Part shown: positions 21,811 to 35,165 of the stretch, piece by piece
Numbering within the stretch: the stretch's first letter is position 1
Layout: every line of letters begins with the position of its first letter
From: Zingiber officinale
Lineage: Eukaryota; Streptophyta; Magnoliopsida; Zingiberales; Zingiberaceae
Assembly (NCBI RefSeq): GCF_018446385.1
Contig: NC_056000.1
Location: forward strand, 38,105,511-38,169,510
Direction: 5' to 3'
DNA length: 64,000 bases
The notes under the pieces: model-generated
Told to the model about the DNA's origin: nothing
Databases searched by the model: none
Seen by the model: only the letters and a program-made list of their open reading frames with translations
Translations under genes and position numbers: made by a program

Positions 21811-24326
21811 TTACCCTGATGCAGTTCCCAATAGTTTTTGAATGTCCTTCTGCAAGTACAGTAAATTCAATAATAGTAAACTTCATATAAGTACAAGCAA
21901 ATATGTAAATAGCAATTAGTGGTGGAACCTCAATTTTTAAGGGTGATGTTGTCGGTAAATATCTCTCAACAACTGTGCCATCTTTGTCCACAAGAAACTT
22001 TGTGAAGTTCCACTTGATGCGATTACCTAGAAACCCGCCTTTCTTTGATTTCAAGAACTTGTATAATGGTGCAGCATTTTCACCGTTCACTTCAACCTGG
22101 AAAGATGAAGGAATGTTGACGATACTCAATGATGTCAACTATCATGGAATCATATTCTTCTCCGGGTTTTTAGATGGTCTTTTAAGTTCATATATATGTA
22201 TTAATTTCATCTAGTTTCTTTTGGCTTAGTCTGATCCTTTCCTGAAGATATTTCTTCTGAAGCAAAAGGTTTCCTAGTAATTGGGCAAGAAGAGAAATGT
22301 GCCTTTCTCATTATGCTAGAAAAAGTAGTACCACAAAAAATAAATAAATGAGAGGAATAGCAATTGTTAGTTAGCTGAGTTAGTATTAATATCCTTTTAA
22401 GGATATAAATATATAGATTCTTAAAATCTCTAGTTTGTGTTAAGTTGATCAGCTATAACATTGTGGCAAAAAGGCGAATATGCTCACCCCAGCGCCCCCG
22501 CCAACCCGTCCTAGGGCCAATACGGACGAGGTAAATCACGGGCGGCTACTAGCCTTTGGAATAGTGACTAGCACATAAGGGAAATATTTATCTCGGCTTT
22601 GTCGAGATTTGAACCCCAGACCTCATTGTGACAGCTATAACATGGTATTAGAGTGGAAGGTCTAATATTCAAATATCCTAGTGACAATAATATTTTATTA
22701 TCAAATCATGAGTTAGGTTTGAACCAATTAAGTGAAGTATACTCATCCACATTCCACACATGATGGGAGTGTTAAGGATATGACTACATATTTTGGTCTC
22801 TTCCCTAAAAGATTAATTTTCGGGATTAGTAGTTAGCTGATCAACTTTAATAGTGAAACTCCAATGCTTAGAGTGCATGCATCACAGTTCAAAAACTAAT
22901 ATGAAACTCTCAACCATGAACTTACAGCATGTCTAAGAGCCTTAGTCCAAAGATGCATGAAGATCAAATTGTCAGATTGGCTGTATGTGAAGTTCCAACA
23001 TTTGAACTTGAGAATATACATTATTGGCACAATTACTAGGTGCTATCAAAATATTCTTTGAGAGAAACAATATCTCTTTTCTGCTTAAAACAGATACCTC
23101 TGACACCATGAAATTTGCACATACAAGAAAGAATGAAGATATGGTTGTAAGAAAAATGCTACATGGGTTTTCAAATATTATGTGGCTGTAATTACCTTAT
23201 CGAATATTGGAAACTCAGCTTTGAACCTTGTGCATACGGTCTCCTTAATTTCTTCATTGGTTCCAGGTTCTTGACTGCCAAACTGGTTGCAAGGAAATGC
23301 TAGTATTTCAAGTCCTACAACAAATTTGCAACCACATACCTTAAGAACAAGTTATATTTGAATGATATAATAGGACAAGTAAAAAATATAGAATCACACC
23401 CTCATCTTTGTACTTCTCATACACAACATTCAGCTCTTTGTAGTTGGAGTGAGTGAGACCACTACAGTCAGTAAGCGAAAAGTCAGTCAGAATACAACAG
23501 ATAACAGTGTTTGCTGAATATTACTACAATAATGATAATATGTGACACTTGAAATTGCTGCTGATGTAGAGACATGATTAGTAAGCTACAATTACGTGGT
23601 AGCTTTATATGAAAATTTTCTAATCCCAAGTTCAATCTAAGAAAGGTTTTTAGATGTTTGACCTAACATGGCCCGAATTGTATGGCAAGGAAATAGGCTC
23701 ACATTTCATGAGAAGTGCTACAACAGTGGATGTTTCCAAATTTTAGCACATGATTCTTCCACCTTGGCACAAATGAGAGATATCACGGGAGTGGAACAAC
23801 TCTTCTAGGCAAGTGATGCTAGAAAGAAATAATATAGAAAGACCATTTGGATAATATAGCAGACAGGAAACAAAAAAGGTCAATCATCTGGTATCTACCT
23901 ACATACGGTGCATGGGTCAAACATAAAGAAGTAATCACTATATTTTAACAGAACATGTCCAACAGACAACAAAAAAACAAAATTTTTATCTATGAAAAAC
24001 CTGACTTCGAATCAATTGGACAGAAGAGGATTTGATTAGCAAAATACCATTTAGAAGCAACGTTGACAACAAGAAGAACTTTTCCACTGTAACTGCTCAG
24101 ACTAACATCATTTCCGCTTATATCCTGCGATACGAAATCAAGAATCACATAATGGCACCAAGGAAGAAACAAGGAAGAAACGAAAGGAGGTAAATATTAC
24201 CTTCACATGGACATCGTAGATGGAATTGGGAACTTCCCCGGCCATTTCTTGAAGAGGCGGTTTCCAGTAGAAGAAGACGGCAGCTGCTAGTACGAAGAAG
24301 GAAGGCCAACTCTTGATCCGATACAT
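21811..24326 (-). CDS. GPX: Glutathione peroxidase (thioredoxin-type plant GPX), membrane-anchored
   Basis: Six exons, 24326-24201, 24124-24048, 23461-23400, 23314-23196, 22096-21929 and 21849-21811, give 196 residues in one frame. Residues about 8-21 ([14 protein letters not shown]) form a hydrophobic segment, and the catalytic domain starts near residue 36. The peroxidatic Cys68 (ASKCGLT) is made by the exon 2/3 junction. Other family signatures are [11 protein letters not shown] (95-105, with catalytic Gln99), Cys116 (the likely resolving cysteine) and WNF (157-159). Plant GPXs use cysteine in place of selenocysteine and are recycled by thioredoxin. They reduce H2O2 and lipid hydroperoxides. 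The N-terminal segment resembles Arabidopsis GPX3, suggesting a secretory-pathway or Golgi membrane location. Intron 4 (about 1.1 kb) hosts a SINE. No defect is seen. Confidence 0.93.
22462..22631 (-). mobile_element. tRNA-derived SINE in an intron of the GPX gene
   Basis: The 12-bp direct repeats CAGCTATAACAT at 22450-22461 and 22632-22643 flank a 170-bp body of the same family as 18414-18632. It contains CGGGCGGCTACTAGCC and TCTCGGCTTTGTCGAGATT. The head is shorter than in other copies, so the 5' end appears truncated. The exact duplication indicates a young insertion. It lies antisense to nothing and sense with the host transcript. Confidence 0.87.
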
Positions 24327-25651
24327 GGCCGGATCAGTGCTTGCGATTGCAAGCGATGAAGGAAGATTGGGAAGCGCTTGGAAACGGAGTCAAAGCACGA
24401 CTGTCGATGCCCTAGTTTCTCGATTTGCCCAAACCATTATTTTCTTTTTCAAAATACACGCTCTTTCTATTTTCAGCTGCCAAACATGAATGAAATCATA
24501 AATTATAAGGTTGTTTTTGACACCGTCTTCGTGTGTTTTCAAAAATACACGCATGCTCTCAACATGCACAAATCTTAAAGCAAAAAAAATACTCAATGGC
24601 TTGTTAATTTTTTTTAATTTGAACTTTTACTGTCATTTTGTTTCAATAAATTTATTATTTTTTAAGTGGCTAGATAGTATCCACTGTATATACATTGAAG
24701 TCCTATAAATTTGAGAGTGGAATAAAAATTATTTTATAAATATCTTTGGTTACTGCAATTATGGCTGATCATTTAATATTTATATACAAAAAACAATTTG
24801 ATACATAAAATTTCCATCAAAAAGAAATTTCTAAAAAAAAAAACTAGATCGCATCGAATCTATGGGACACAATCTTACCTTATATTATCCTTTTTGCAAT
24901 TATAACATCGTAAAACGTGATAAAGTTCACGCAAAGTAAGAAAGATAAATCATATTCCCCTATATAGAAGGATTATTTATCATAATCACGATTCAAATTC
25001 TTACTCAAGTACTCAACTAGATCCTGAGAATATACATGTCTCATGCACAACAAGAAACAAAATAGTTAAAGAAAGAGGATAGAAACAATTTATGGGAAAA
25101 AAAAAGTATAACTTATTTTCCATCTTTCCTTTATCTAGAAAAATTTTATTAGTCAAAAATTTGAAAAAGGAAAATTATGTATCAAATTTTTTTTGATTGA
25201 GATGATAGATGATAAATAAGTATACAATGAAACTAAGGCAAATCAAATTTTTCCTCAATGGAGCATGTACCACAAATAAGCATGAATTCTTTCAAAATGA
25301 TTTATACTTACCCTTGTGAATGTTTCCTTCTTACCATCATATTCATAACATGCCTGAGTAGTGAGTACTCTAAAACCTGGAATGTGCATTCACAAATTAG
25401 TGTTGATAAGATATGCGGCCACATGAAAACTGTCTGGGAATTCTCAGTTTGGCCCACAGCCACAGCCACGATATGTTATTACATTAACGATTCAGATGAT
25501 GCATACAGAAGAAATTTTATTTCACTCACGCACGAGTCTAGGGTTTAACAAAAAAAAAAAATGAAAATGCAACTACCAAGAACATTAACGCCTTAATTTC
25601 TGTTGGTTTCCTGCTTGTGTAACTCTTGTAGCCCAAGGTGCAGATGAGACC
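24327..25651. other. Intergenic, AT-rich
   Basis: The GPX promoter lies at the left side and the 3' flank of the PUX-type gene at the right. Short ORFs here have no recognisable domain and AT-rich composition. Nothing else can be supported. Confidence 0.6.
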
Positions 25652-28600
25652 TTATTTCTTGTCGTCACCTCCGAACTGTGTGGAATTTCCGTTCCAGAAA
25701 ACATTCTTGTCGCTAGATGAATCGCCATCATGCCTCAGAGTGTGGATATTGCTGCCAAATTGTCTGGCTGGTCTTGGCCTGGCACTACTTGAGGCGCTAC
25801 TGTCCCTAGCAGTGTTTCGGTTATCAGAATCCAACGAGTGATTCTGAAGAGCTGGATTAGAGCCTAAAAGAAAAAGCAGATGCGCGCAGTTAAGTTTTCC
25901 TATTAAGCAACAACGAAGAATCAAAACTGTAAGACTGGAAAATTGTCTCTGCTAAAAAAAAATGAATTGGGGAATATCAAATAATCCATGATGAACATAA
26001 AGACGAAAATCTTGAATGAGCATGAATGAATAAGTAGGATTCTTACTGTGTTGCCAGGGGCCATCAGTTCTTGCAAGCGTCTCAGAATTTGATGAGCTAT
26101 TATTCCCACCAAGATAGGAGAAGGGATTTACATATGACAAAACCCTTTTCACGTAATCGAAATACCCTCTGTTACTGTCATTTGAGGTGGTCATGTTCAT
26201 ACTAAGTTGAACCCTATGAGGCTGAGTGGCTTGATTTCGGGGAACTACTATCAGTGCTTGCCGGCTAGCAAACCCAAGTTCAGACAATGTTCTCTGCATA
26301 TCTGTGTAAACAAATAATACATAAATCTTTAAATTTGAGGATCGCTTTATTTTCCATAACATTGCCATTAAGTCACAATCCGTGGAGTTCAGAAGAACAT
26401 TTCTCTACTGTCAAGCTCTCACTAAAATGTCATATCTTGATAATGTCAAATGCCAACAAAAAAGATGATAGAATGGTGAGTTGAAGCATGATAAGGCTTC
26501 AAAAGTACTCAAGAATGATGAGGTAAAAATAGTTATTGTTCGCAGGAATTTTAGTCGCAAGGACTTCAAGTTAAATGAAAATTAATGTAATCTAGGACAT
26601 ACTGTGCATGGACCTGACATAGCAGTAAAGTAGAAACATAGACTTGGAAAGAATGGAATGATACTACAGTTTGTTGATTAGCAAAAGCATAAATTGCATT
26701 TGCAGATTAAACACTATTCATAAGTGTTGGCATATTGAGTGTTGGCTTAAGTGTTGAGATCATACTTTTATGCTAAATGCAGAATCTCTAGCATAGATAA
26801 TACTTTAACATTGCTCCCATATAATGCATGGCACTCATTTTAGTATTAGCAAGATGTAATCAATAGTCACAACAATTATAATATTATAACTTATTGCGCT
26901 AAATTGTCAGTTGGAAACCAAAGCTCCAACACTACACACAAGATTTTAAGCCTCGGTTTGGAACAACTGGCCAACTGGTTTTGCCTCTCTAAGTAAGAGA
27001 ATGATACAAAAAAGTCATTCATCATGACTAACATGAATCAAATGATAAAATTGGTCAAAATAGCATTAATAAAAGCATGGTGATTCAAACAACATGCAAG
27101 AAATAACACCATGAAATCTTAACATGATCAAAATCAAAGAAGTTTACCAAATATGGTAGGATTGAAGATGTTGCCAAAATTTATAAGGTTGATTACCTTC
27201 ATTGTTGAATAACCTCCGTGGATAAGGAACAGCCAAATCATATAAACTTAGAACGTTATCCAAGTTCTCATCAACAAAGATTTTCACAGAATTCAGAGTA
27301 TCGTTTATAGTTAGTTTCGTCTGGAGATTGTTCCCAGTTGGCATACGAATGTTAAGATGAATATCATTTGACTTCACAGGATTTGACAGACCACTATAAA
27401 AATCAATCTTCTTAACTTGGGTAGTTGTCTCTTGTGCTTCAGTAGCAACCTGAGAAGGTATTGAACAAAGTATAGTATCGTTCCCATCTGGCTCTGAAAA
27501 AGCTGCAGCCTGGCTGTTATCAACAGTTGTATTTAAAATTGGGAAATTATTTTCTCCAAGATCAGAAGTTGTAGAATTAATGTTCTTTAGAGAATGCAGA
27601 TCTTCACTACTTAAACAATCCACATTTCTAGTCTTCACAGCAGCAATAGAATCAGCTTGAGAACTGGTTTCCCCCACTAGTGTATTTTCTTTCTGCAACA
27701 CAGTAGTAAATAACAAGCTAGTACCGCAGAAAAAAAATGTTTACAAATACATAAAGCATAATGGACTCTTTGGTTGACTGAGGCTCTCCCTTACCAATTG
27801 CTGATAATCAGTTGGTGTTTTAGATTCGGACTTGTCAGTCGGTTTATCAGATGAAGTTGATGGAACATTTGATTCACCAGAGGTTAATTGCCCAGATGGA
27901 ACCACACTGGAACTGGGAACATTATTTAGAGTGTCAGGCTCTTTGGATGAGAGCGCTACTGTCAAAAGTGTTAGAGCTGCCTCCTGTAAGCAACAAGTGG
28001 CTCAGTGTGATGTAAGTACAATCTAGCAATAAATACCAAAAAAACATTGTGTATAGTAAAAACCTGCATTTGCAGTGCTGCCCAAGCTTTGTCAATATTT
28101 GTTATAAGATTTTCTGTAGTAATGTATCCCACTGGCAAATCAGCAAACAAGACAAGGAATAGCCAAATTTGTCAGTCCGAACAACTAATCTGCACTCCTA
28201 AGGGAGATATATGCATTCATATTTACCATGATGCCATAGCATAACACCATTAAGTCCAATGGCAGTAATACTTGGAGTAGCTCTCTGTGGATCTGAACAA
28301 TGTTAAGATAAACAGAAAGGAGTTCCAACTTGTAGAGCTTCATACCGTGAGCATATTATATAAATCTCAGAGATGATTTGTGTGATAACCAGCCACATGA
28401 AATTTTAATACATAGAAGGTACAAGTTAAGATATAAAGATAAATATTTTTCAAGTACTTCAAATGTCAGCACTGCATTGTTTTGCCAATTGGACTTTAGC
28501 ATACATGGAAGCTACATCTGGAAATAAAAAGAAAAGGAAAAGAAAATTATCTTCAGATTAGAAAAGGCAACTTTTCCTCTCATCTCTGATCTTCTTTTCT

Positions 28601-31600
28601 CACTACCTAGACTTCAAAAACTCCCACCATGAAAAACATGAACAATATGAAGACAACAAACACTGCGAGACACGTAAATAAGTGAAATAATAATAGGACC
28701 TTAGAATCATTCAACGGATTTCACTTGAAACTATGGTTTAAAATCTCAAATCATGCCAACGTTTCGGTCCTAGTCCGGAATGGTGTAGTTTCAGAATCAT
28801 ACCATACCGATATAGTTTCAGTATTTTTTAAATATAAAATATATTAACTAAAAATAAAAAATTTAATCTAAATATTTAAAAATAATATATATATATATAT
28901 ATATATAATACGATAATTTTATTATGTTTTAATTAAGTCTCTTGAAATTATCTCAATCATAATTAAGAGTTGATTAAATTTATTAGTATAAGGATTTAAT
29001 CAAACCCTAAGTTAAAAACTCCTCACCCTCTTCTTGTTCTGCGACAACCGCTCCGGTTCGTGATGACTGCGGGCACGCACGATGTGTCCGAACGCATCTC
29101 CGGACTAGCATGACTTGTCTGGACAACATTGCCAGACTCACGCTATGCATCTAGACTTGTCACCGGGCTCATGCGATGCAGCCAGGCTCGCACGACGCAT
29201 TCAGCACACCGGCACAGTGCCAGTATGTGGGTGGAACGAGATGTTTCGCCCCATATCGAGTGAAACGGCTCGAAATTTTAAACCATGCTTGAAACAAATC
29301 TAGACAAAGTCTAACCCATTAAGAAATGAAAATAAATCAGAAATTGAATCCAAGTCATAATAAAAGAAAAAGAAAAAAAAATGGACTTTATGTTATAAGA
29401 GTGCACGATGACAGGAAAAGAAAATTTGGTGGCATAGTGAGAGAAAGTTGACGATAGCCAAGGTGAACACTTCCAAATAATTGACAAAATAAGACAAAAG
29501 TTACTGACTGCTTTGGTAATGAAGTGATAGCTTAGATGATATAAGATCCACTATGAGAGTTAGTTGGAGTTTTATTTCTCTGGTAAGTGGCACTCTCCTA
29601 TCACTTCTCATGAGGCACCTGCTTAGGTCACAATGGACAGAAGTTGCCTGCCTGATAAGACTTAAAGGTATGGCATTGCACCTTGACTAATATTAGATGC
29701 TGCATCAAGTGCCTTTAAATAACAAAGCCAACATGTATGAGGACGGACTCATCAATGTATCTTCTGAGAAGTTGAAACATTGTTGTCTATATTGAAACTT
29801 GTCTAGGTTCTCTAGCACTACAAACTAAACTACAGAAAAAAGTGAACCAAAAATGAGCATTTCCTTTCAATATAATGAGATGCGCTCAGGAATGGCCTAT
29901 TTTTCAACCAAAAAGGGGAATTATTTGGAACTAGCATGTAATCAATCAATCTATCAATATATATAGAGAAGTTCATTAGTGATACTTTCTATAGAGTTCG
30001 GTAGATGGAGAAATTGAGACTTAGCATGGTTTGATGTTGCACGGAGAGAGACCTAGTATGATAATTAGGTACCTTTTTTTGCTTTCACATGAGGAGGTGG
30101 ATTTTACAACAAAGGAAATGAAGATGAAAGTTGGAATTTTCACAAAAGTAAATCTCTCTTAAAGTGTATGGTGGAAAATACAAATTGCAACTCAAGATGA
30201 AAAATTATAAAGAAAATTGTATAGAGAAATTATCACAAGGAATTTCCATGACCCCATGAGACCTTGACTAGCACATGACAAAATTAATCAAGATGAACCA
30301 CAACAATTTGTATCTGTGTTGTGTGGCAGAGATCCAAGTATATGAAGAATAGCATCATTGATTCTGCTCATCTTATGCAGTGAAAGGTTTAACTGACATT
30401 TTATAGGTTGAGAATCAAAGAATGTAAATGTCATTTCACTATCAGTTCAGTTGGTGAGACATCAGCATGGTACCAAGACCAGTTAAATTAACAAAAATAA
30501 TATGAAACTGCTTTGAAAATTCCAGTGAATAATCCTGCACAAACTTTCAAATAATAAGAACTTGACCAGCATAGGATACAAATTGCAGAAAATTGTGATG
30601 CATCGACACTTCCTGCAGTCAAGTGCAATAATATGCAACATTTTGATATTGATTCACCCACCTAATTGAAGGCATAAATGTCAGAAGACAAGACAAGGGA
30701 ATATGGTGGGCACAATAAAGCAGTCAAATATCTCTATGTCAAATATCTCTATTTCTAAATATCTGATCTGATAAGAAGAGAAACAACAGCATACTCTTTG
30801 ATCCAACCATGTCTCTTCATCCATTTTGACTGAGTTTTCATCATCTCCTGATGAGGAAAGATAAAATATTACAAATCCATTATGACTACATTGTCAGATA
30901 AGTCAATTATGTATTTCGTCAACAATAAATAAATGATGCAACATCATCATTCAATTCCCATTACATTGATGACCATGTTTTCATTGATGACCATGGAATC
31001 CTTAAAACAAGTTAAGTTGAACTGGTAGATTAAAGATTTTAAAACAATAAGCACTTTAAACAAGTACTTTTACCATTTTAAAAGTGGATCCACTCCGAAA
31101 TTCATTCACTTTATTGTTTTGTCATTTATAAGTGTTACTCATCGTTGTTGCTTGCATAATGCTCAACAGTGCACAAATCTCATTCGACGAGTGGTTGGCT
31201 AGGGTATGGCAACATAAGGCCACAAGTTGATAATTTAACTGGTCCATGATAACCTAGCTGACTGATGCTAAATCAAAATTTAACACAGAACACATGAAAA
31301 TCAGAGCAATTAACAAATCAAATAGATTATCGATACAATTTGCAAAGCCTGCAATTTCATAGAGTGATGAAAAAGAATATCCTGAATTTTTCTGCCCTTC
31401 AAAAGCATGGTTTTATAAATCCTATGCATAAGCTGCTTATGCAAGCACAAAAAGCTTATGCAATGTAGGACTGTTTTTTGTCTACATATTACCTCATAAG
31501 ACTTATGCAGACTAAATCACTCCCTAGTTTGTCGAATTACACTAGTCATGCTCAAGTTAACATCTCTTTGATTAAAGAAGTTTCTCAAAATACAAACATA

Positions 31601-33085
31601 AAAATATATTCTATGTATCAGGTCACTATATAATTTCTTTCAGATGTACCCTGCTAGTTGGCCAACATGAATTGTTATATTTATTTGTTTAGTGTTACAC
31701 TTTTATTCAAAATATTTTACATGGAATTATGGATTGCTTGTTATTTTTAAGTGACACAAATTTGTTTATATCGATGGTTTTGAATAGATTATGAGACAAT
31801 ATATAGCAGAGGCAAATTCATATTTTTGAAGCATGATGTTAAACATTATTATCAGTATAACTAGTACTATTTTTAAGAACCATGCACAAAAATTAAATCA
31901 AACGACCCGAAACTACATTTACATACTGCATATGCATTATGCATTATGAAGTTGTTGGACCATATATTATTGTAATGTATTTTTAAAATCATGATTAAAA
32001 GTGAAACTTAACCTTGAATTATTAACAAACTTTTAGAAAGTTTATCCCAAGGTGTTTTTCCCTACGATGGAAAGTGGATAAAATAGCCTATGATCACTTC
32101 AAAGAAGAAAGACTACAAACTACAGCTTCATATGCAGAATTGTGAATGTATTGACACTAGATGGTACCCAATAACCTTACGGTCAATACCTAGGGAGCCT
32201 TGAGTGTTCAACCAAGTTGAGAATGAGCTCCCCCACAGAAGAGATTCTATCTAGGGCACGAGGGTCATCATGCACAAATGCCAATGCATGATTCTCAAAA
32301 ATAGGGACTCAAAAAACGTTTCAGTATTCTAAGATTAATAATGTCATGAACTTTGTCATGGTTATTTAGGGTTTATTTCCTTGTGAGATGAAGAATTGAA
32401 AAAAAAAAGGATATACAGGGAGATAGAGAATGGAAGGAAGGGATGAGAAAGAAATTGTCCTGAATTATTTCCATGAATAGATATATGGAGCAGATGGATA
32501 TTTTTATGCTCAAACAAATTTCAAGTTTTTCTACCAGTTTTAGGTGGATGAACTATGAAGGATGGATGATCAAATTCATCCCTTCAAAATATTCATCTTC
32601 CATTTTTATTTGTCAAAGATAACAACAAAAAGATAATTCATTGGTCTGGCATCCCCACTCCATGCTCATCTTAATGTTCAAGGAAGCAGGCATTTATTCC
32701 TTTTTCAGAAAAATATATTACCTGAGTATTTTTTTTATCAATGAAGCTCCTCGGAAATAAGTTTATTCAAACTTGTCGATTAGTAATGCAAACATTTCCA
32801 TGCTTAATAGCTGTTTTTCATCAACCAAGCATAAATGGACTTGTCTTATGATAATTTGCTTCTGGTTATACATAAACTGATAAACATACTAAGCAAACAT
32901 CAAACTTTAAGCACCTGTTATGTTGTACCCCATAAACGATTAGTTAAATAGTGCAAAGGCTATAATTAGTGCACAATAAAGTTACCTGAAATGTATACCA
33001 TGAAAAGTTTCTTTTGCTTTCTTGATTCATTGATTGCCTCGGCAATGGAACGCTTGAATGCTAAAGAAAGTGTGGATCTTTCCAT
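25652..33085 (-). CDS. PUX11: Plant UBX-domain protein (PUX11-like), CDC48 adaptor
   Basis: Nine coding exons on the minus strand: 33085-32986, 30847-30795, 30661-30580, 28292-28227, 28131-28064, 27983-27795, 27692-27197, 26301-26047 and 25863-25652. All junctions keep frame and give 506 residues. Residues 1-~150 form a thioredoxin-like UAS-type region (KKLFMVYISG, then CCILLHLTAGSVDASQFSAI, then RATPSITAIGLNG). A Ser/Thr-rich linker follows. The UBX domain spans about 293-375, with VPYPRRLF near 341-348 as the usual loop that contacts CDC48. Such proteins recruit the AAA-ATPase CDC48 to client proteins for extraction or degradation. An acceptor (GGACAG) directly precedes the ATG, so a non-coding leader exon lies further upstream. 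The 2.1-, 2.3- and 1.1-kb introns hold transposon relics. A transposon begins only about 340 bases upstream of the ATG. Confidence 0.9.
28725..29295. mobile_element. Non-autonomous DNA element with terminal inverted repeats, in a PUX intron
   Basis: ATGGTTTAAAATCTC at 28733-28747 is matched in inverse by GAAATTTTAAACCAT at 29272-29286. Subterminal GTTTCGG/CGAAAC words are also inverted. The left half is AT-rich and contains a TA repeat (28889-28907); the right half (29035-29280) is GC-rich with TCCGGACTAG-like repeats. There is no transposase. The superfamily cannot be assigned because the target duplication is not clear. Confidence 0.55.
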
Positions 33086-33425
33086 CTGTCCATCACCAAA
33101 AAACAAAGAGACGAATAGTCAACATCAAGAGTGAAAACTGAAAAATAGTCAACTTCATAGAAGCAAACAATTTATGAATAACCTTCTCCCTCGAAGAAAT
33201 AGCTTTGGATACAAGTTAACAGATTATGAAATATATTATACGTTCCCTTTCACGAAAAATAGTAGGAAGACAACAACAAAAATTAAAGTATAAAGAGGAA
33301 TCAAACTTGATTCTTGTTTTATAGGAAAATCAACACAAATTCAGAGTCAATTACGCACAAATTCCTGTGTATTTCATGCAGAGATGAAAAGTCAAAAGAG
33401 CGAATATAAGGCATTATCATCGTAA
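33086..33425. other. Leader/promoter region of the PUX gene up to the transposon edge
   Basis: About 340 bases of AT-rich DNA separate the PUX start codon from the first palindromic satellite unit. It must contain at least part of a leader intron. Any promoter further upstream would lie inside the LTR element or has been displaced by it. Confidence 0.45.
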
Positions 33426-33835
33426 CCCGAAGACCCCAGGCCGTTCGGCCGGGCTGCGTATAGAATATAAGCATCGTTAGTTATTACCTGGAGCGAAGGC
33501 CTGAGCCGCTCGGCCAGGTACATTTTAGCCGAGGCTACCTCGGGGAGGATTATTTACGAGCCAAGCGCTCGATGTGGAGGCCTGAGCCGGTCGGCCGGGT
33601 ATATGGTTTTCCGAGCCAAGCGCTCGACAACGAAGGCCCCGAGCCGCTCGGCCGGTGGTATACGGATCAAATTGGCGACAAGCGCTCTAAAAACGGAGGC
33701 CCCGTACCATTCGAAAGGGGGTATATTATCCGAGCCAAGATACTTGATGAAGTGGACCCTGAGCCGTTCGGCCAGGGGGTAATTATCCAAGCTAGACTTG
33801 AAATGAAGGCCAAGGTCGCTTGACCTGGTAAGGAG
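33426..33835 (+). repeat. Satellite array 1 (GAGCCG..CGGCCGGG units), degenerate copy
   Basis: About six irregular units of 55-70 bp share a GAGCCGYTCGGCCGG core and a TATAT..CGAGCCAAGCGCTCG segment. The latter can pair as CGAGC/GCTCG. The same units occur in cleaner form at 57858-59050 in the younger element. Nothing is coding here. Confidence 0.75.
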
Positions 33836-33854
33836 TTAGCCTTAAAGGCCGTCT

Positions 33855-34850
33855 AGCCCAGACGTTAAACCGGAGAGCCGCGCCGACCGGCTATAAATAT
33901 CCGCGCCGTCGAGCACCGACGTTAAAAATCGAGAGACGAGCCGGCGTCTATAAATCCCCGAGCGGAAGGTCGTCGAGCACCGACGTTAAAAATCGAGAGA
34001 CGAGCCGGCGTCTATAAATCCCCGAGCGGAAGGCCGACGAGCACCGTCGTTAAACATCGAGAGCCGCGCCGACCGGCTATAAATATCCGCGCCGACGAGC
34101 ACCGTCGTTAAACATCGAGAGCCGCGCCGACCGGCTATAAATATCCGCGCCGTCGAGCACCGACGTTAGAAAACAAGAGACGAGCCGGCGTATATCCGAG
34201 CGGAAGGCCGACGAGCACCGTCGTTAAACATCGAGTGCCGCGCCGGCTATAAATATCCGCGCCGTCGAGCACCGGCGTTAAAATCGAGGGACGAGCCGGT
34301 ATAAATCCGGCGGAAGGTCGTCGAGCACCGACGTTAAAATCGAGAGACGAATCGACGTCCGCGCCGCGAGCACCGTCGTTAAAATCGAGAGCCCGACCGG
34401 CTATAAATATCCGCCGGCGCACCGGCGTTAAAAATCGAGAGGCGGCGTCTATAAATCCCAGCGGAAGGTCGTCGAGCACCGACGTTAAAAAGACGAGGCG
34501 GCGTCTATAAATCCCCGCGGAAGGTCGGCGAGCACCGTCGTTAAAATCGAGAGCGCCGACCGGCTATAAATATCAGCGCCGCGAGCACCGTCGTTAAAAT
34601 CGAGAGCCGCACCGACCGGCTATAAATATCCGCCGACGAGCACCGTCGTTAAACATCGATAGCCGGCTATAAATATCCGCGCCGTCGAGCACCGACGTTA
34701 AAAATCGAGACGAGCCGGCGTCTATAAATCCCCGAGCGGAAGATCGACGAGCACCGTCGTTAAACATCGGGAGCCGCGCCGATCGGCTATAAATAATCGC
34801 TCCGACGAGCACCGTCGTTAAAGATCGAGAGCCCCACCGATCATGATTGT
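33855..34850 (+). repeat. Satellite array 2: about 16-17 hairpin units of about 60 bp
   Basis: Each unit has a short hairpin, a TTAAA(A/C)ATCGAGAG spacer, a GCCGACCGGC or GCCGGCGTC block and CTATAAAT. Two unit types alternate: CGACGAGCACCGTCG and CGTCGAGCACCGACG. In both, five-base arms pair around loop AGCAC, but the arm sequences are swapped. Each unit thus also carries a TATA-box-like TATAAAT. Open frames across the array are repeat artefacts. Confidence 0.85.
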
Positions 34851-35165
34851 TCGCAAGTACCAGATTGATTGACCCGATCGGCCGTCGGTTTGCCAACACT
34901 TCGCATTCACTGAAGGCAATTATTATAGCCGAGCGCTAAACGATTCTGAGGAAATAAGTCAATTGGTTAACCCGATCGGCCGTTTAGTAGGAAGCTAGGG
35001 GAGTCCAACTGATGCTACGAATATGCAGCAACACGCTAAAACGAGACAATGAAGGGCAAACAAAAAAATGCAAGCAAAGAAACATAAGGAGGCCGAACGG
35101 CACGTACAGAAATTTTTGCATCCGCTGAGCGGATGAAATACAGAAAGCACTTGAAACAACTCGCC

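Noticed and set aside
25258-25548. 96-residue plus-strand ORF upstream of the PUX 3' end
   Set aside because: AT-rich, no domain, no splice or promoter context; probably chance.
28450-28560. Possible extra PUX exon with a good acceptor
   Set aside because: The exon at 30661-30580 fits the family sequence and joins neighbouring exons in phase; this one does not.
33855-34850. Regularly spaced repeats resembling a CRISPR array
   Set aside because: The units are contiguous satellites without unique spacers, in a plant genome and inside an LTR element.
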